Source: Saprospiraceae bacterium (GTDB taxonomy: Bacteria; Bacteroidota; Bacteroidia; Chitinophagales; Saprospiraceae). Taken from it: a stretch of 64,000 bases of DNA. Below the pieces are notes generated by a model. It had not been told where the DNA came from and ran no database searches. It worked only from the letters and a program-made list of their open reading frames with translations. The stretch covers positions 1-64,000 of the forward strand of contig JADKBS010000035.1 of assembly GCA_016714985.1 (NCBI GenBank), written 5' to 3'. The position numbers and the translations under genes are program-made. Numbering within the stretch: position 1 is the first letter of the stretch; every line of letters starts with the position of its first letter. Of the stretch, positions 46,898 to 56,765 are shown one piece after another.

Positions 46898-47647
46898 CTA
46901 TTGTGAAATCAAGGCTGCCAAACGCTGTTTCTTCTCCTTTTTTTTGCTTTCCTTCACTTCAAAGCTAAAGCCCTGTGCTTCCAACTGATGGTATCGCTCC
47001 TTGTTGAACTGGTAGAGCTTTGCCGGGCGGTGGGGCACACCTTCCTGCAATTCGTCCAAATCAATGAGCAGGCTCATGGAAAGGATTTTTTTCCGAAAGT
47101 TCCTTTTGTCCAACTCTTCTCGCAACAATGCTTCGTAGAGGTGCTGCAACGCTGTCAGCGTGAACTTGGGGGGCAACAATTCAAAACCAACCGGCCGGAT
47201 GCGCACCCTATGGGTCAGCGCATTGAAGCAGGTTTCCAAAATGCGGTTGTGGTCGAAGGCCAACTTGGATTTCATGGCAGACGCCACGTTGTGCCATTCT
47301 ACGTTCTGTGCAAAGGAAGCGGCTTTCGGAGTGAAATCGCTGATTTTCACCAAGGAATAGTAAGCAATGGTGATGACCCTCCCAAGGGGGTGTCGGTCCA
47401 CTCCGCCAAAAGTATGGACTTGTTCAAGGTAAACGTTCTTGATGCCAGTCAGCTCTTCCAAGACCCGGTAAGCTGCTGTATCAAGGTCTTCGTTTGGGTA
47501 AACGAGGTCGCCGGGCAAGGCCCAATGCCCCATGAAAGGGTCGGTGCCCCGTTTAATCAAAAGCACTTTCAAGTCGCCTTCGTCAAAGCCAAATATTACG
47601 TTGTCCACCGAAAAAGCAGACTTGAAAAAGTTGTTTTCACCATTCAT
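46898..47647 (-). CDS. NrtR-like Nudix-domain transcriptional regulator
   Basis: 249 residues, intact. An N-terminal Nudix-like fold (VDNVIFGFDEGDLKVLLIKRGTDPFMGHWALPGDLVYPNEDL) is followed by a winged-helix (FELLPPKFTLTALQHLYEALLREELDKRNFRKKIL). The Nudix box reads RVLEELTG instead of REUXEEXG, so the key Glu after Arg is Val and hydrolysis is unlikely; NrtR-family members use the fold to sense ADP-ribose-type ligands. Regulated genes are not evident. Confidence 0.85.
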   Translation of the reverse strand: MNGENNFFKSAFSVDNVIFGFDEGDLKVLLIKRGTDPFMGHWALPGDLVYPNEDLDTAAYRVLEELTGIKNVYLEQVHTFGGVDRHPLGRVITIAYYSLVKISDFTPKAASFAQNVEWHNVASAMKSKLAFDHNRILETCFNALTHRVRIRPVGFELLPPKFTLTALQHLYEALLREELDKRNFRKKILSMSLLIDLDELQEGVPHRPAKLYQFNKERYHQLEAQGFSFEVKESKKKEKKQRLAALISQ

Positions 47648-47861
47648 ATTATCCTGTCAGATTGTCGGGGGTGAAGATAGGTGTTTTGACCAAATAACAA
47701 GTAGAATTGGGTTTCGGTCGTGTAGAAATTATAGGAGGTTTAGTCCCCTCAGAAAACCCTATTAAGTGCTCTAATCTTTCAAAACATGTTATTTTCAAGG
47801 CCATGTAGCATTTTTCACCCACCTTTTGGCTAATTTGGCCCCATCAATTCGAGAAGCAAAC

Positions 47862-50009
47862 ATGAACCTGGAAAACGCAAAGGCTGCACTCAAAAAATAC
47901 TATGGCTACGACAGCTTTCGACCCTTGCAGGCAGAAGTCATACAAGCTATTTACGATAAAAAAGATGTGCTGCTGCTGATGCCAACGGGCGGCGGCAAGT
48001 CGGTTTGTTTCCAAATCCCTGCCATTACGATGGAAGGGACTTGCGTGGTGGTCTCGCCGCTCATTTCCTTGATGAAAGACCAAGTGGAGGCCATGCGGGC
48101 CAATGGCATACGAGCCGCTTTCCTCAATAGCTCCCTCAGCTACCACGAGCAGCAGTCGGTCGAAAACGAACTCTACCACGGTCGCCTCGACCTCCTCTAT
48201 ACTTCGCCAGAGAAAATGGCTTCACAGGAGTTCTTGCCCCTGGTGCGGGCTTCCAAAATCTGCTTGTTTGCCATTGACGAAGCGCATTGCATTTCTGCTT
48301 GGGGCCACGATTTCCGACCCGAGTACCGCCAATTGCGCTTTTTGAAAAACACGTTCCCGAACACCCCTGTCATCGCTCTAACTGCCACGGCTGACAAGCT
48401 CACCCGAAAAGACATCATCGTACAGGCGGAGCTTAGAAATCCCGAAGTTTTCATCGCCAGCTTTGACAGGCCCAACCTAAGTTTGGAGGTAAGGCCCGGC
48501 CGCAAACGGATCGAGCAAATCATCGAATTCATTGGAAAACGGCCCAACCAGCCGGGCGTCATCTATTGCACCGCAAGAAAAACCACGGAATCGCTGGCCG
48601 AAAAGCTGAAAGAAGCGGGTATCAATGCCGCTGCCTACCATGCTGGCCTCGATGAAAGAACCCGCCCCAAGGTGCAAGAGGACTTCATCAACGACCGCAC
48701 CACGGTCATCTGTGCCACCATTGCCTTCGGTATGGGCATTGACAAATCGAACGTGCGATGGGTCATCCACTACAACCTGCCAAAGAACATCGAGGGCTAT
48801 TATCAGGAAATTGGCCGTTCAGGGCGGGACGGTGCCGATGCCAACACACTACTTTTCTATTCTGCGCAGGACGTGATGATGCTACGGGAGTTCATCATGG
48901 ACGGTGAGGGTCAGAACCGGGACATCCAATTGGCAAAGCTGGAGCGGATGCACCAGTATGCCACGGCCCTTATTTGCCGAAGGAAAATACTGTTGAACTA
49001 CTTCAATGAGACCATGCTGGAAAACTGTGGCAATTGTGATGTTTGCAAGAACCCTCCACAGCATTTTGATGGAACCATTGCGGCACAAAAAGCACTCTCG
49101 GCGGTTAGCCGTTTGAACGAACAGGTGGGCACGGGCATGTTGGTTGACGTGCTGCGTGGCTCAAAGAGCTACAACCTCGTGTCCAACGGATATGATAAAA
49201 TCAAGACCTACGGCGCTGGGAAGGACATCCGGCAAGACGACTGGTTTTTTTACCTCGAACAGCTGATAAACCAAGGATTGCTCGAAATTGCATACGACGA
49301 CCATAGCAAAGTGAAACTGACGGAAGCCAGCCGAGCCGTGCTGTTCAGTGGACAAAAAGTGGAACTCGTGAAGGCCGAAATCCTCCAAAAACGCAAGGAG
49401 GAAGAGGAGGCCAAGACGCAAATACGCACCAAGCGCACCTTGGAGCGGGAGCGTGTGCGGGACGAACTCTTTGAACATCTCCGGGAACTTCGCCTCGATA
49501 TTGCAAGGGAAAAAGGCGTGCCTCCCTATATCGTTTTCAACGATACCACCCTGGAGGAAATGGCAGCCATGCGGCCAACGACGGAGGCAGACCTCAGCCA
49601 AATCAGCGGGGTGGGGGAGCAGAAGCTCGAAGCTTATGGCCGTGCCTTTTTAGATGCCATCCAAGACTTCCTTTTGGCTAAAAAAGACGAAGGAATTCGC
49701 ATAACTGGCGCTACCTACCTCGAAACATTTCGGCAGTACAAACAAGGCGCTACAGTGGATGAGATTGCTGCGCAACGGGGCATTTCACCTTTAACTGTTT
49801 TCTCCCATTTGGCGCATCTCTATGAAAAAGGAGAAAACGTGAACATCTGGGCTTTTTTGAACAAAGCCGAAGCCCAACGTGTGGCTGAAGCTGTGCATGA
49901 CATGGAGCCGCCCATCAAACTGCAAGAAGTTTTCACCAAGTTGAACGAGGAGTTGACGTATGAGAAGATTAGGTTGGGGATTGCTTGGTACAATAAAAAT
50001 AAGCGGTAA
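47862..50009 (+). CDS. recQ: ATP-dependent DNA helicase RecQ
   Basis: 715 residues from ATG 47862 (the frame is open 12 codons further). Walker A MPTGGGKS (residues 40-47), DEAH at 139-142, motif VI IGRSGRDG, a zinc-binding region with Cys ligands in CRRK...CGNCDVC, RQC, an HRDC domain (about 530-600) and a C-terminal HTH-like domain (ATVDEIAAQRGISPLTVFSHLAHLYEKGE). Recombination and repair helicase. Intact, single gene. Confidence 0.94.
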   Translation: MNLENAKAALKKYYGYDSFRPLQAEVIQAIYDKKDVLLLMPTGGGKSVCFQIPAITMEGTCVVVSPLISLMKDQVEAMRANGIRAAFLNSSLSYHEQQSVENELYHGRLDLLYTSPEKMASQEFLPLVRASKICLFAIDEAHCISAWGHDFRPEYRQLRFLKNTFPNTPVIALTATADKLTRKDIIVQAELRNPEVFIASFDRPNLSLEVRPGRKRIEQIIEFIGKRPNQPGVIYCTARKTTESLAEKLKEAGINAAAYHAGLDERTRPKVQEDFINDRTTVICATIAFGMGIDKSNVRWVIHYNLPKNIEGYYQEIGRSGRDGADANTLLFYSAQDVMMLREFIMDGEGQNRDIQLAKLERMHQYATALICRRKILLNYFNETMLENCGNCDVCKNPPQHFDGTIAAQKALSAVSRLNEQVGTGMLVDVLRGSKSYNLVSNGYDKIKTYGAGKDIRQDDWFFYLEQLINQGLLEIAYDDHSKVKLTEASRAVLFSGQKVELVKAEILQKRKEEEEAKTQIRTKRTLERERVRDELFEHLRELRLDIAREKGVPPYIVFNDTTLEEMAAMRPTTEADLSQISGVGEQKLEAYGRAFLDAIQDFLLAKKDEGIRITGATYLETFRQYKQGATVDEIAAQRGISPLTVFSHLAHLYEKGENVNIWAFLNKAEAQRVAEAVHDMEPPIKLQEVFTKLNEELTYEKIRLGIAWYNKNKR

Positions 50010-50024
50010 TTCTAAAAAAATAAC

Positions 50025-50152
50025 ACAACTATTCGGAGGGTGTGGGAGGAGAGAAAAAAAATTTCATTTTTTTTCTCTCCTCCCACATTTTGAGGTGTTT
50101 TTTGGGGAAAATTGAAAATTTTCCCCAAAAAACACCCCTGTTAAGTGGTTGC
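50025..50152 (+). repeat. Double-hairpin intergenic element, copy 5
   Basis: Ends ACAACTATTC / TTAAGTGGTTGC. Hairpin 1: GTGGGAGGAGAGAAAAAAAA pairs perfectly with its complement around TTTCA. Hairpin 2: GTGTTTTTTGGGGAAAA pairs perfectly around TTGAAA. It lies between the convergent 3' ends of recQ and the acetoacetyl-CoA synthetase gene, the only copy not near a gene start. Confidence 0.88.
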
Positions 50153-50191
50153 AAAATCACGACAAACCGTCATAGGAAGCAATTCCGTAAA

Positions 50192-52186
50192 TCACCGCTT
50201 AAACTGCTCAAAGAACCTCAAGCTCTCCGGATTGCGCATCGAATCCAAATTCGCCGCCTTATCCAGCTGTTTTCCCATCAAAATCTTCTTCACGGGTGCC
50301 TCCATCTTCTTCCCACTGATGGTGTAAGGTATGTCAGGGCAGGAGATAATTTCGTCGGGTACGTGGCGGGGAGAATACTCGCTTCGGAGGGTTTGATTTA
50401 TCTGCTTTTTTATATCCTCATTCAATGTTTCCCCCACATTTAAAAGAACAAAAAGGGGCATATAGTCGCCGCCACCGGGCAGTTCGATATTGACGATCAG
50501 GCTGTCCTTGATTGCTGGGATTTTGTCCATCGCACGGTATATTTCTGCAGTACCGATACGGACGCCTTGACGGTTGAGCGTGGCGTCGGAGCGGCCATAG
50601 ATGATGATGCCGTCGTGTTCAGTGATTTCAATCCAGTCGCCGTGCCGCCAAATACCTGGGTACACATCGAAATAGCTGCCGATGTATTTTTCGTGGTCAT
50701 GATCGCCCCAGAAGAAGACGGGCATGGATGGCATTGGCTGTGTGACCACAAGTTCCCCAACGCCAGCAACAAGTGGCAGGCCGTTTTCGTCCCATGATTC
50801 GATGGCAGCGCCAAGGCATCGTGCTTGTATCTCGCCCTTGTAAACAGGTCCCATCGGGTTGCCACCAACCCATGCCGTGCAGACATCCGTACCGCCCGCC
50901 ATGCTGCTCAGCCAAAGGTCTTTTTTCACGTGGTCATAAACCCAGTCGAAGGCATCTGGGGGTAGGGGAGAGCCAGTACTGCCGATGCTCCGCAATGCAC
51001 TGAGGTCGTGCTGTTTGCCGGGTTCAAGCCCCTGTTTCATACAGGCGCTGAGATAAGGGGCACTTGTGCCAAAATGGGCGATGCGGGCCTTTTCGGCCAA
51101 GTCCCAAAGGCGGTCGAGGCTGGGGTAGCCGGGGCTGCCGTCATACAGGACGATGGTGGCGCCCGCCAATAGGCTGGCGTTGACGAAGTTCCACATCATC
51201 CAGCCCGTGGTGCTGAACCAAAAAAACCGCTCACCAGGGTGTACGTCGTTGTGGAAATGCAGGTATTTCAGGTGTTCCAGCAAGTTGCCGCCATGCGAAT
51301 GGGTGATGGCTTTGGGCATCCCAGTAGTGCCGCTGGAGTAGAGCACGTAGATAGGATGGTCGAAGGGGAGCGGGGTGAAGGTCAGGGGCGCAACGGGATT
51401 AAAAGTGTCGTTCCAAGCCTTGACGATTGCGGAATTCGTCCCGACACCTCGGGATTGGGGGGGCGAGCCGAATTTCAGGCCACCTGGGTTGAGGTAATTA
51501 ACAAGGATAACGTGCTTGACGGTTGGCAATTTCTCGCACAATTCGTTTACCACCTCCATTTTATCGAAAGGCTTGCCGTTGTAGGTGTAGCCATCAGCGG
51601 CGAAGAGGACTTTTGGTTCTATTTGCGAGAAGCGGTCAACGATGCTGTTCGTTCCAAAATCAGGGGAGCAACTCGACCAGATGGCACCGATGGAGGCACA
51701 GGCCAAAAAGGCATAGGTGGCTTCTGGGATGTTTGGCAAGTAAGCGGCTACACAATCGCCTTTTTTGATACCAATGCTGCGCAAATAAGCGGACATGCTG
51801 GCAACTTGACTCTGCATTTCGCCCCAAGTGATTTCCACTAAATCATACCGTTCCGAAGAAAAAACAATGGCTATATCGTCGGCTGTACGCTGCTTTCCGT
51901 CCACCAATGGCCGATTAAAAATATGCTCAACATAGTTCAAGGTGGCCCCCTCGAACCATATAGCCCCAGGCATTTTCCGTTCTTTCAAAACTTGCTGGTA
52001 GGGAGTGTGTGAAATGACCTTGAAGTATTTCCAGCAGCTTTCCCAGAAGTCTTCGATATTTTCCACCGACCATTGCCAAGCATCATGGTAGTTTTGGAAA
52101 TTCAAATCGTAGTTTTGTGCCAACCAACCGAGGTAGTGCTGGAGGTGCGTTCGTTGTACGAAATCTTTGGACGGTTGCCAGAGCAT
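50192..52186 (-). CDS. Acetoacetyl-CoA synthetase
   Basis: 664 residues, intact. ANL-superfamily enzyme activating acetoacetate. Motifs: YVLYSSGTTGMPKAITHSHGG, WFSTTGWMMWNF, SMAGGTDVCTAWVGGNP and the C-terminal GRSDATLNRQGVRIGTAEIYR. The length, the N-terminal DFVQRTHLQHYLGWL and the YFKVISHTPYQQVL region match AACS rather than acetyl-CoA synthetase. ATG 52186. Likely in ketone-body or leucine-derived acetoacetate use. Confidence 0.9.
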   Translation of the reverse strand: MLWQPSKDFVQRTHLQHYLGWLAQNYDLNFQNYHDAWQWSVENIEDFWESCWKYFKVISHTPYQQVLKERKMPGAIWFEGATLNYVEHIFNRPLVDGKQRTADDIAIVFSSERYDLVEITWGEMQSQVASMSAYLRSIGIKKGDCVAAYLPNIPEATYAFLACASIGAIWSSCSPDFGTNSIVDRFSQIEPKVLFAADGYTYNGKPFDKMEVVNELCEKLPTVKHVILVNYLNPGGLKFGSPPQSRGVGTNSAIVKAWNDTFNPVAPLTFTPLPFDHPIYVLYSSGTTGMPKAITHSHGGNLLEHLKYLHFHNDVHPGERFFWFSTTGWMMWNFVNASLLAGATIVLYDGSPGYPSLDRLWDLAEKARIAHFGTSAPYLSACMKQGLEPGKQHDLSALRSIGSTGSPLPPDAFDWVYDHVKKDLWLSSMAGGTDVCTAWVGGNPMGPVYKGEIQARCLGAAIESWDENGLPLVAGVGELVVTQPMPSMPVFFWGDHDHEKYIGSYFDVYPGIWRHGDWIEITEHDGIIIYGRSDATLNRQGVRIGTAEIYRAMDKIPAIKDSLIVNIELPGGGDYMPLFVLLNVGETLNEDIKKQINQTLRSEYSPRHVPDEIISCPDIPYTISGKKMEAPVKKILMGKQLDKAANLDSMRNPESLRFFEQFKR

Positions 52187-52249
52187 AGGTTGGAAATTAA
52201 GAAATTAGGAAATTATGCGAATTAGGGGTTGAAATAGGTGCAGAGCACA

Positions 52250-52359
52250 GAAATCTTTGTAGCTATGGCAAAATCTCGGCTTTGAGGTGCAGCGCACCGG
52301 AATCTTTAGGTGCGCTGCACCTCAGAGCAATCTCGGAACAATTCGACTACAAAGATTTC
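52250..52359. repeat. Nested long hairpin between AACS and nucleotidase genes
   Basis: Outer stem GAAATCTTTGTAG (52250-52262) pairs perfectly with 52347-52359. Inner stem GAGGTGCAGCGCACC (52284-52298) pairs perfectly with 52309-52323. AATCTCGG occurs in the same sense on both shoulders and AATCTTT again in the loop. No T-run follows. The spacer (302 bp) holds nothing else. Confidence 0.85.
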
Positions 52360-52488
52360 GCCGCTCTCGACTTTCGGGACAAGCTCTACGGCTTGTAGGG
52401 CCATCAAAATTGTGCAAATTCAACTCCTAATTCACATAAATTGGAATTTTACGAGGCGAAGGTAAAACTTGAATCAAATACCAAAATC

Positions 52489-54105
52489 ATGAAAAACAAT
52501 CTGACTCAAATTAAAAGGCTATTTATTGTAGGCGCTTTTCTTGCAACCATTGCTATTCTTGAATCCTGCGCCAGCCTTATGGCCATTGCCGACCCCAACG
52601 GCGGGCAGACAACGCCAGTGGAACCTTATCCGACAGCGGATTTTACGCCCATCAATTTCACCATTCTTCAATTGAACGATGTGTATGAGATTGCCCCGCT
52701 GGAAAAAGGAAAGGTAGGTGGCATGGCGAGGGTTGCAACCCTGCGCAATGAGCTGATGAACGAAAACTACAACTTGCTAACGGTGCTGGCCGGTGATTTT
52801 TTAAGCCCTTCCCTTCTAGGCACGATGAAGCACGAGGGCAAGTCCATCAAGGGACGCCAGATGGTGGAAGTGATGAACGCTATGGGCGTCAACCTTGTCG
52901 CCTTCGGCAACCACGAGTTCGATATCAAGGAAGCAGAATTGCAGGAACGGCTCAATGAATCCTATTTTGAATGGCTTGGCACGAATGTGCTCCACAAGAC
53001 CGCCAGCAAAATCGAGCCTTTCCATAAGCTGAGCTACGACTTCAAGTATTTTGTGCCTGAGACCTATGTTTGGGAAATAGACAATTATACAGGCGGAAAG
53101 CCACTGAGGATAGGTTTTTACAGCGCTTGCGTGAACGATAACCAACAGCCTTGGGTCTATTATGAAGACCCCTATTCCGAGGCAACGAAGGCATACCTCG
53201 AACTGGTGCAATCCTGCGACCTGGTCATTGGCCTAACGCACTTGGAACTGGAAATGGACATGAAAATGGCTGCAATGCTGCCCAAAACTACCCTCATCAT
53301 GGGCGGCCATGAGCACGAGAACAGCATGGACACCATCGGAAACGTGGTCATCGCCAAGGCAGATGCCAATGCGAAGACCGTTTGGGCGCACCGCTTCACC
53401 TACTATCCAGATACCAAGACGACTTCCTTGGCTTCCGAACTGATCCCCATCACCGATGAAATTGAATCATACCCCCTTGTGGATTCCATTGTGCAGGTTT
53501 GGCAGGGCGTGATGCACAGCCAAATCAAGCAGGTGGTGGACGACCCAAACGAGGTCATTTTCACCGCAAAAACGCCATTGGACGGCCTTGAAAAATCCGT
53601 TCGAAACTTCCAGACAAACCTTGGTGGCATCATTGCCGCTGGCATGGCATCAGCTGCCAAAAAGCCCGTGGACGCAGCGTTTTTCAACGGAGGCAGCATT
53701 CGAATTGACGACCAATTGAGCGGTGATATTACAGCGGTAGATGTGTTCCGTGCCATGCCGTTTGGTGGTGGGGTTTACGAAGTGGAACTAAAAGGCAGCA
53801 CCTTGAAAAAAGCCCTTGATGCCGGTATCGAGAACAAAGGCAAAGGAGGCTATCTGCAATGGCATGGAATCGAATACAACGAGGCGGCCAAGACCTGGAA
53901 AATAGCTGGAAAACCCTTGAGCGAATCGAAGACCTACCGGATTGCTACCAACCAATACGTATTCGAAGGGAAGGAATCACGGCTCGAATTTTTCAACAAA
54001 AGCAATTTCATCAGCCACGAAACCGCCAAAGACAGCGACGCCAAGGATTTGCGGAGCGATGTAAGGAAGGCAGTGGTTGCATTCATGAAAAGCAAGAAGA
54101 GCTAA
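52489..54105 (+). CDS. 5'-nucleotidase/UDP-sugar-hydrolase-like metallophosphatase lipoprotein
   Basis: 538 residues from ATG 52489, followed by a signal peptide with lipobox LESC. Metallophosphoesterase motifs: ILQLNDVYE (a variant of the usual NDxH), AGDFLSP, FGNHEFD, LTHLE and GGHEHE. C-terminal 5'-nucleotidase domain with FFNGGSIRIDD, VFRAMPFGG and TNQYVFEGK. Periplasmic or surface hydrolase of nucleotides or related phosphoesters. The first metal motif reads NDVY rather than NDxH, a deviation that may affect metal use. Confidence 0.85.
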   Translation: MKNNLTQIKRLFIVGAFLATIAILESCASLMAIADPNGGQTTPVEPYPTADFTPINFTILQLNDVYEIAPLEKGKVGGMARVATLRNELMNENYNLLTVLAGDFLSPSLLGTMKHEGKSIKGRQMVEVMNAMGVNLVAFGNHEFDIKEAELQERLNESYFEWLGTNVLHKTASKIEPFHKLSYDFKYFVPETYVWEIDNYTGGKPLRIGFYSACVNDNQQPWVYYEDPYSEATKAYLELVQSCDLVIGLTHLELEMDMKMAAMLPKTTLIMGGHEHENSMDTIGNVVIAKADANAKTVWAHRFTYYPDTKTTSLASELIPITDEIESYPLVDSIVQVWQGVMHSQIKQVVDDPNEVIFTAKTPLDGLEKSVRNFQTNLGGIIAAGMASAAKKPVDAAFFNGGSIRIDDQLSGDITAVDVFRAMPFGGGVYEVELKGSTLKKALDAGIENKGKGGYLQWHGIEYNEAAKTWKIAGKPLSESKTYRIATNQYVFEGKESRLEFFNKSNFISHETAKDSDAKDLRSDVRKAVVAFMKSKKS

Positions 54106-54108
54106 ATG

Positions 54109-54153
54109 AATGAGGAAGGAGGAATGAGGAAGGAGGAATGAGGAAGGAGGAAT
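54109..54153 (+). repeat. 14-bp tandem repeat, about three copies
   Basis: AATGAGGAAGGAGG is repeated three times head-to-tail right after the nucleotidase stop codon. There is no facing arm, unlike other spacers here. Confidence 0.8.
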
Positions 54154-54207
54154 TTGCAAGGCATTGACTAACAAGTATTAAAAAATGGTAGTGGGCCAGA
54201 AGGGTTA

Positions 54208-54242
54208 AAGTCAGACGGCGACTTGAAGTCGCCGCCTGACTT
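54208..54242 (+). terminator. Hairpin between nucleotidase and secreted-protein genes
   Basis: AAGTCAGACGGCGACT pairs with AGTCGCCGCCTGACTT (one mismatch) around a three-base loop. The right side is followed by only a short TT, so termination is likely but not certain. Confidence 0.5.
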
Positions 54243-54289
54243 TGGTCGCTGCATCAACCGATTTAGCCCATCATCAAAAAACGAATCCA

Positions 54290-56222
54290 ATGAAATCCTT
54301 GACCACCTTTGTTTTCAGTTTGTTTTTGTGTTCGGCCTTCGGCCAAAACGCATGGCAGGATGCCGTCAATCTCAATGATTATTTTGAGTTCGACCCTGTT
54401 CGGTTTAGGGCGGAGGTGGACAATTCAGCGGATGTAAATGAAATTGCCATCCTTCAAATTGTGTCCAAATACTGTCCTGATGCAATTCAAACAACTATAA
54501 AAGATGGCGTGCCCATTATTAAGGTCAACCTAAAAACCTGCTTTGCGGGCAACCCTTTTATCTCCTTGCACCAGTATGCCCAATCCAATTTCTCCAGTAT
54601 CATCCCCATTGATATTCTTAGTAAAGTGGAGTCACCAAGCGAAAGTACGGGAACGGGCGGCAGTGGCCGTCGTGCCAGTGGCAGCCTCATCACCAACTTG
54701 GCGGATGGCCTGGCCATTTTTTTGGCGAAGCGGACAAAGGAAGAACTGAACGCCACTTTTTTCGAGGGACTGCGCAAGAAGATGAACGAGCACCCGACCT
54801 ACCAAAGGCTTTTCCCAGCCACTTACGACCTTATCTATGTTATCGGCGAAGAGATTTACAATTACAACGCATATATTGAATCACTGCGGGAGGTTTTCCA
54901 AAAAGACCTAAAAGTATTGCCGAACAACCTGCGCCAATATTCCATTGATGTCCAATTCGTGAAAAAACAGGAATACCAGTTGGCAAAAAACAAGGAAAGC
55001 CGTGCAGGACGTGGCCATGAGCATGAAGCTCCTCCGGCTTTTCACCAATAGCCTGACCGAAAAGGTGATAGGCGGCACGAAATGGGTCTCGCCCGATGAG
55101 GTCAGCAAGCAGATGCGGGACATTACCCATGTTTATCTCTACCTCGGCCTCCTCTGGCAGCAGGGCAATGACCTCCGCTTCAGCAACGGCGAAGATTTCA
55201 GGACGGCGCTCGGCAAGCTTGAGAAAATGGGGCAAGTACCAGTTTCGCTCCGCAATGCCATTGTCCAGTTGACGCAGACTGGCCGTCAATTGGAACAGGC
55301 GCTGGGCGAACTGTTGGCCAACGGCAAGCTCGTGGATGCTGTGCTGAACAATGAGTACCAGCGCTTTGCAGGGCACCTCTTCGACTTGCTGGAGCAGGCC
55401 CGCAACCTGCGGGTGCAAATCGTACTGCCAGAATGGAAGGTAGAAAATGGCAAGCCAACCAGCCAACCCAAACCAGATGCGCAGGCCGCCGAAACCGACA
55501 CCTTGGAGCGAAAACTGTTCACAGTGGTTAAGCAATTTTTCGACCTTGAGTTCAACGTGCGGCAGGAGCACTATACGCTGGCCGTCGCCAATTTGACCCG
55601 CATCCTTACCGAACTGCTGAACAAAGATGATTTCGGGTTCAAGAAGGAATTCCTTCGCCACGTCAATTTCATGGCGACCGTTGCCGAGGCCAATGATTCG
55701 AAAGAAGTAGCGGCAGCTATTGAGTTGTTCGCCTTGCCGCCGGGCAGTTCCCGCATGAAGAAGCAGTCGAAATGGAGCATTTCGCTGAACTCCTACGGCG
55801 GCCTGGGCTTCGGAAGGGAAAATGATTTCAACGAAGCGTTAACCGATTCCTTGGGCGGCAAATCAGTACTTGCGCCTTACGCCCCCATCGGCATTGACAT
55901 CAACTTGGGGCTGAAAAATGCTGGCAGCCTCAGCCTTTATGCCCAGGTGGTTGACGTAGGGGCCATCTTCGCCTACCGTTTCAGCGATGAGACCTCGCCA
56001 ATTCCAGAACTGAAGTTCCAGAACATCGTGGCCCCTGGCGGCTACCTGGTGTATGGCTTCGGGAACAATATTCCGGCCTCCTTTGGCGTGGGGGCACAGC
56101 TTGGGCCAAACCTCCGCAAGGTTGACCCCAACCTCGGCCTTAGCGTCCAAAAGACGAACGCTTGGCGGTTGGGTGCCATTCTATCCGTTGACATTCCGAT
56201 AACGCATTTTTATACGAAGTGA
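54290..56222 (+). CDS. Secreted protein of unknown function, one frameshift
   Basis: About 644 residues after joining 54290-55010 and the following frame (the indel lies near 55005, ..LAKNKESRA/ VQDVAMSMKLLR..). ATG 54290 begins a signal peptide (MKSLTTFVFSLFLCSAFGQ). The central part is helical and Leu/Gln-rich (HVYLYLGLLWQQGNDLRF, LEQALGELLANGKLVDAVL). The last ~170 residues are Gly- and aromatic-rich and look like a membrane-barrel-type beta region (GIDINLGLKNAGSLSLYAQVVDVGAIFAYRF). I do not recognise the family. Confidence 0.65.
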
Positions 56223-56227
56223 CAAAT

Positions 56228-56558
56228 ATGAACACCTCCCCACGGCTTGAACAACTCCTGCAATTTCAGTCGGCACAGCCCGGTGATGCATTCATCCTTT
56301 TTGCCTTGGCAAAAGAACACGAGAAATTGGGCAACAATGATGCTGCTTTGGAACACTACGAAAAATTGGTGGCCCACCTCGCCCGATTATGTCGGCACCT
56401 ATTACCATTTGGGGAAATTGAGGCTATCCCTTGGTCAACCCGAAGCAGCAGTCGCTACCTACCAATCGGGTATGGCCGTTGCCAACAAGCTCGGTGACCG
56501 CCATGCTTACAGCGAATTGGCTGGGGCCAAGTTGGAATTGGTGGACGAGGATGATTGA
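56228..56558 (+). CDS. Small TPR protein (one frameshift)
   Basis: About 110 residues. First repeat: DAFILFALAKEHEKLGNNDAALEHYEKLV. After an indel near 56375 the second follows in another frame: DYVGTYYHLGKLRLSLGQPEAAVATYQSGM, ending LVDEDD. ATG 56228 lies 6 bp after the upstream stop, suggesting co-expression with the secreted protein. Probably a protein-interaction module. Confidence 0.65.
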
Positions 56559-56693
56559 ACTACTGGCCTTTAGCTATTGGCCATTTGCTAATTGCCAACA
56601 GCATATAGCATAAGGCCAAAAGTAAATTCAAATGGACAAAACCTGGCGCACCAAAGCATAACTCAAAGTTACCGCCTAACTTGGCTACAAAGC

Positions 56694-56724
56694 ATTGCCT
56701 ACCCAATAGGTTTTGATAGCTTTG
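56694..56724 (+). promoter_or_regulatory. Promoter of the GH10-like gene
   Basis: ATTG (56694-56697), 19 bases, then TAGCTTTG (56717-56724): an exact -7 box and correct spacing for the Bacteroidota consensus. The ATG follows at 56766. Confidence 0.6.
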
Positions 56725-56765
56725 TGGCCTGATTTTTAATCAATTAGCTTCAAAACAAGTTTACC

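Noticed and set aside
46988..47674. Plus-strand frame opposite the Nudix regulator
   Set aside because: Antisense shadow of an intact recognised gene.
54840..55661. Minus-strand 273-codon frame within the secreted-protein gene
   Set aside because: The plus strand has the signal peptide and a continuous protein-like sequence across the single frameshift.
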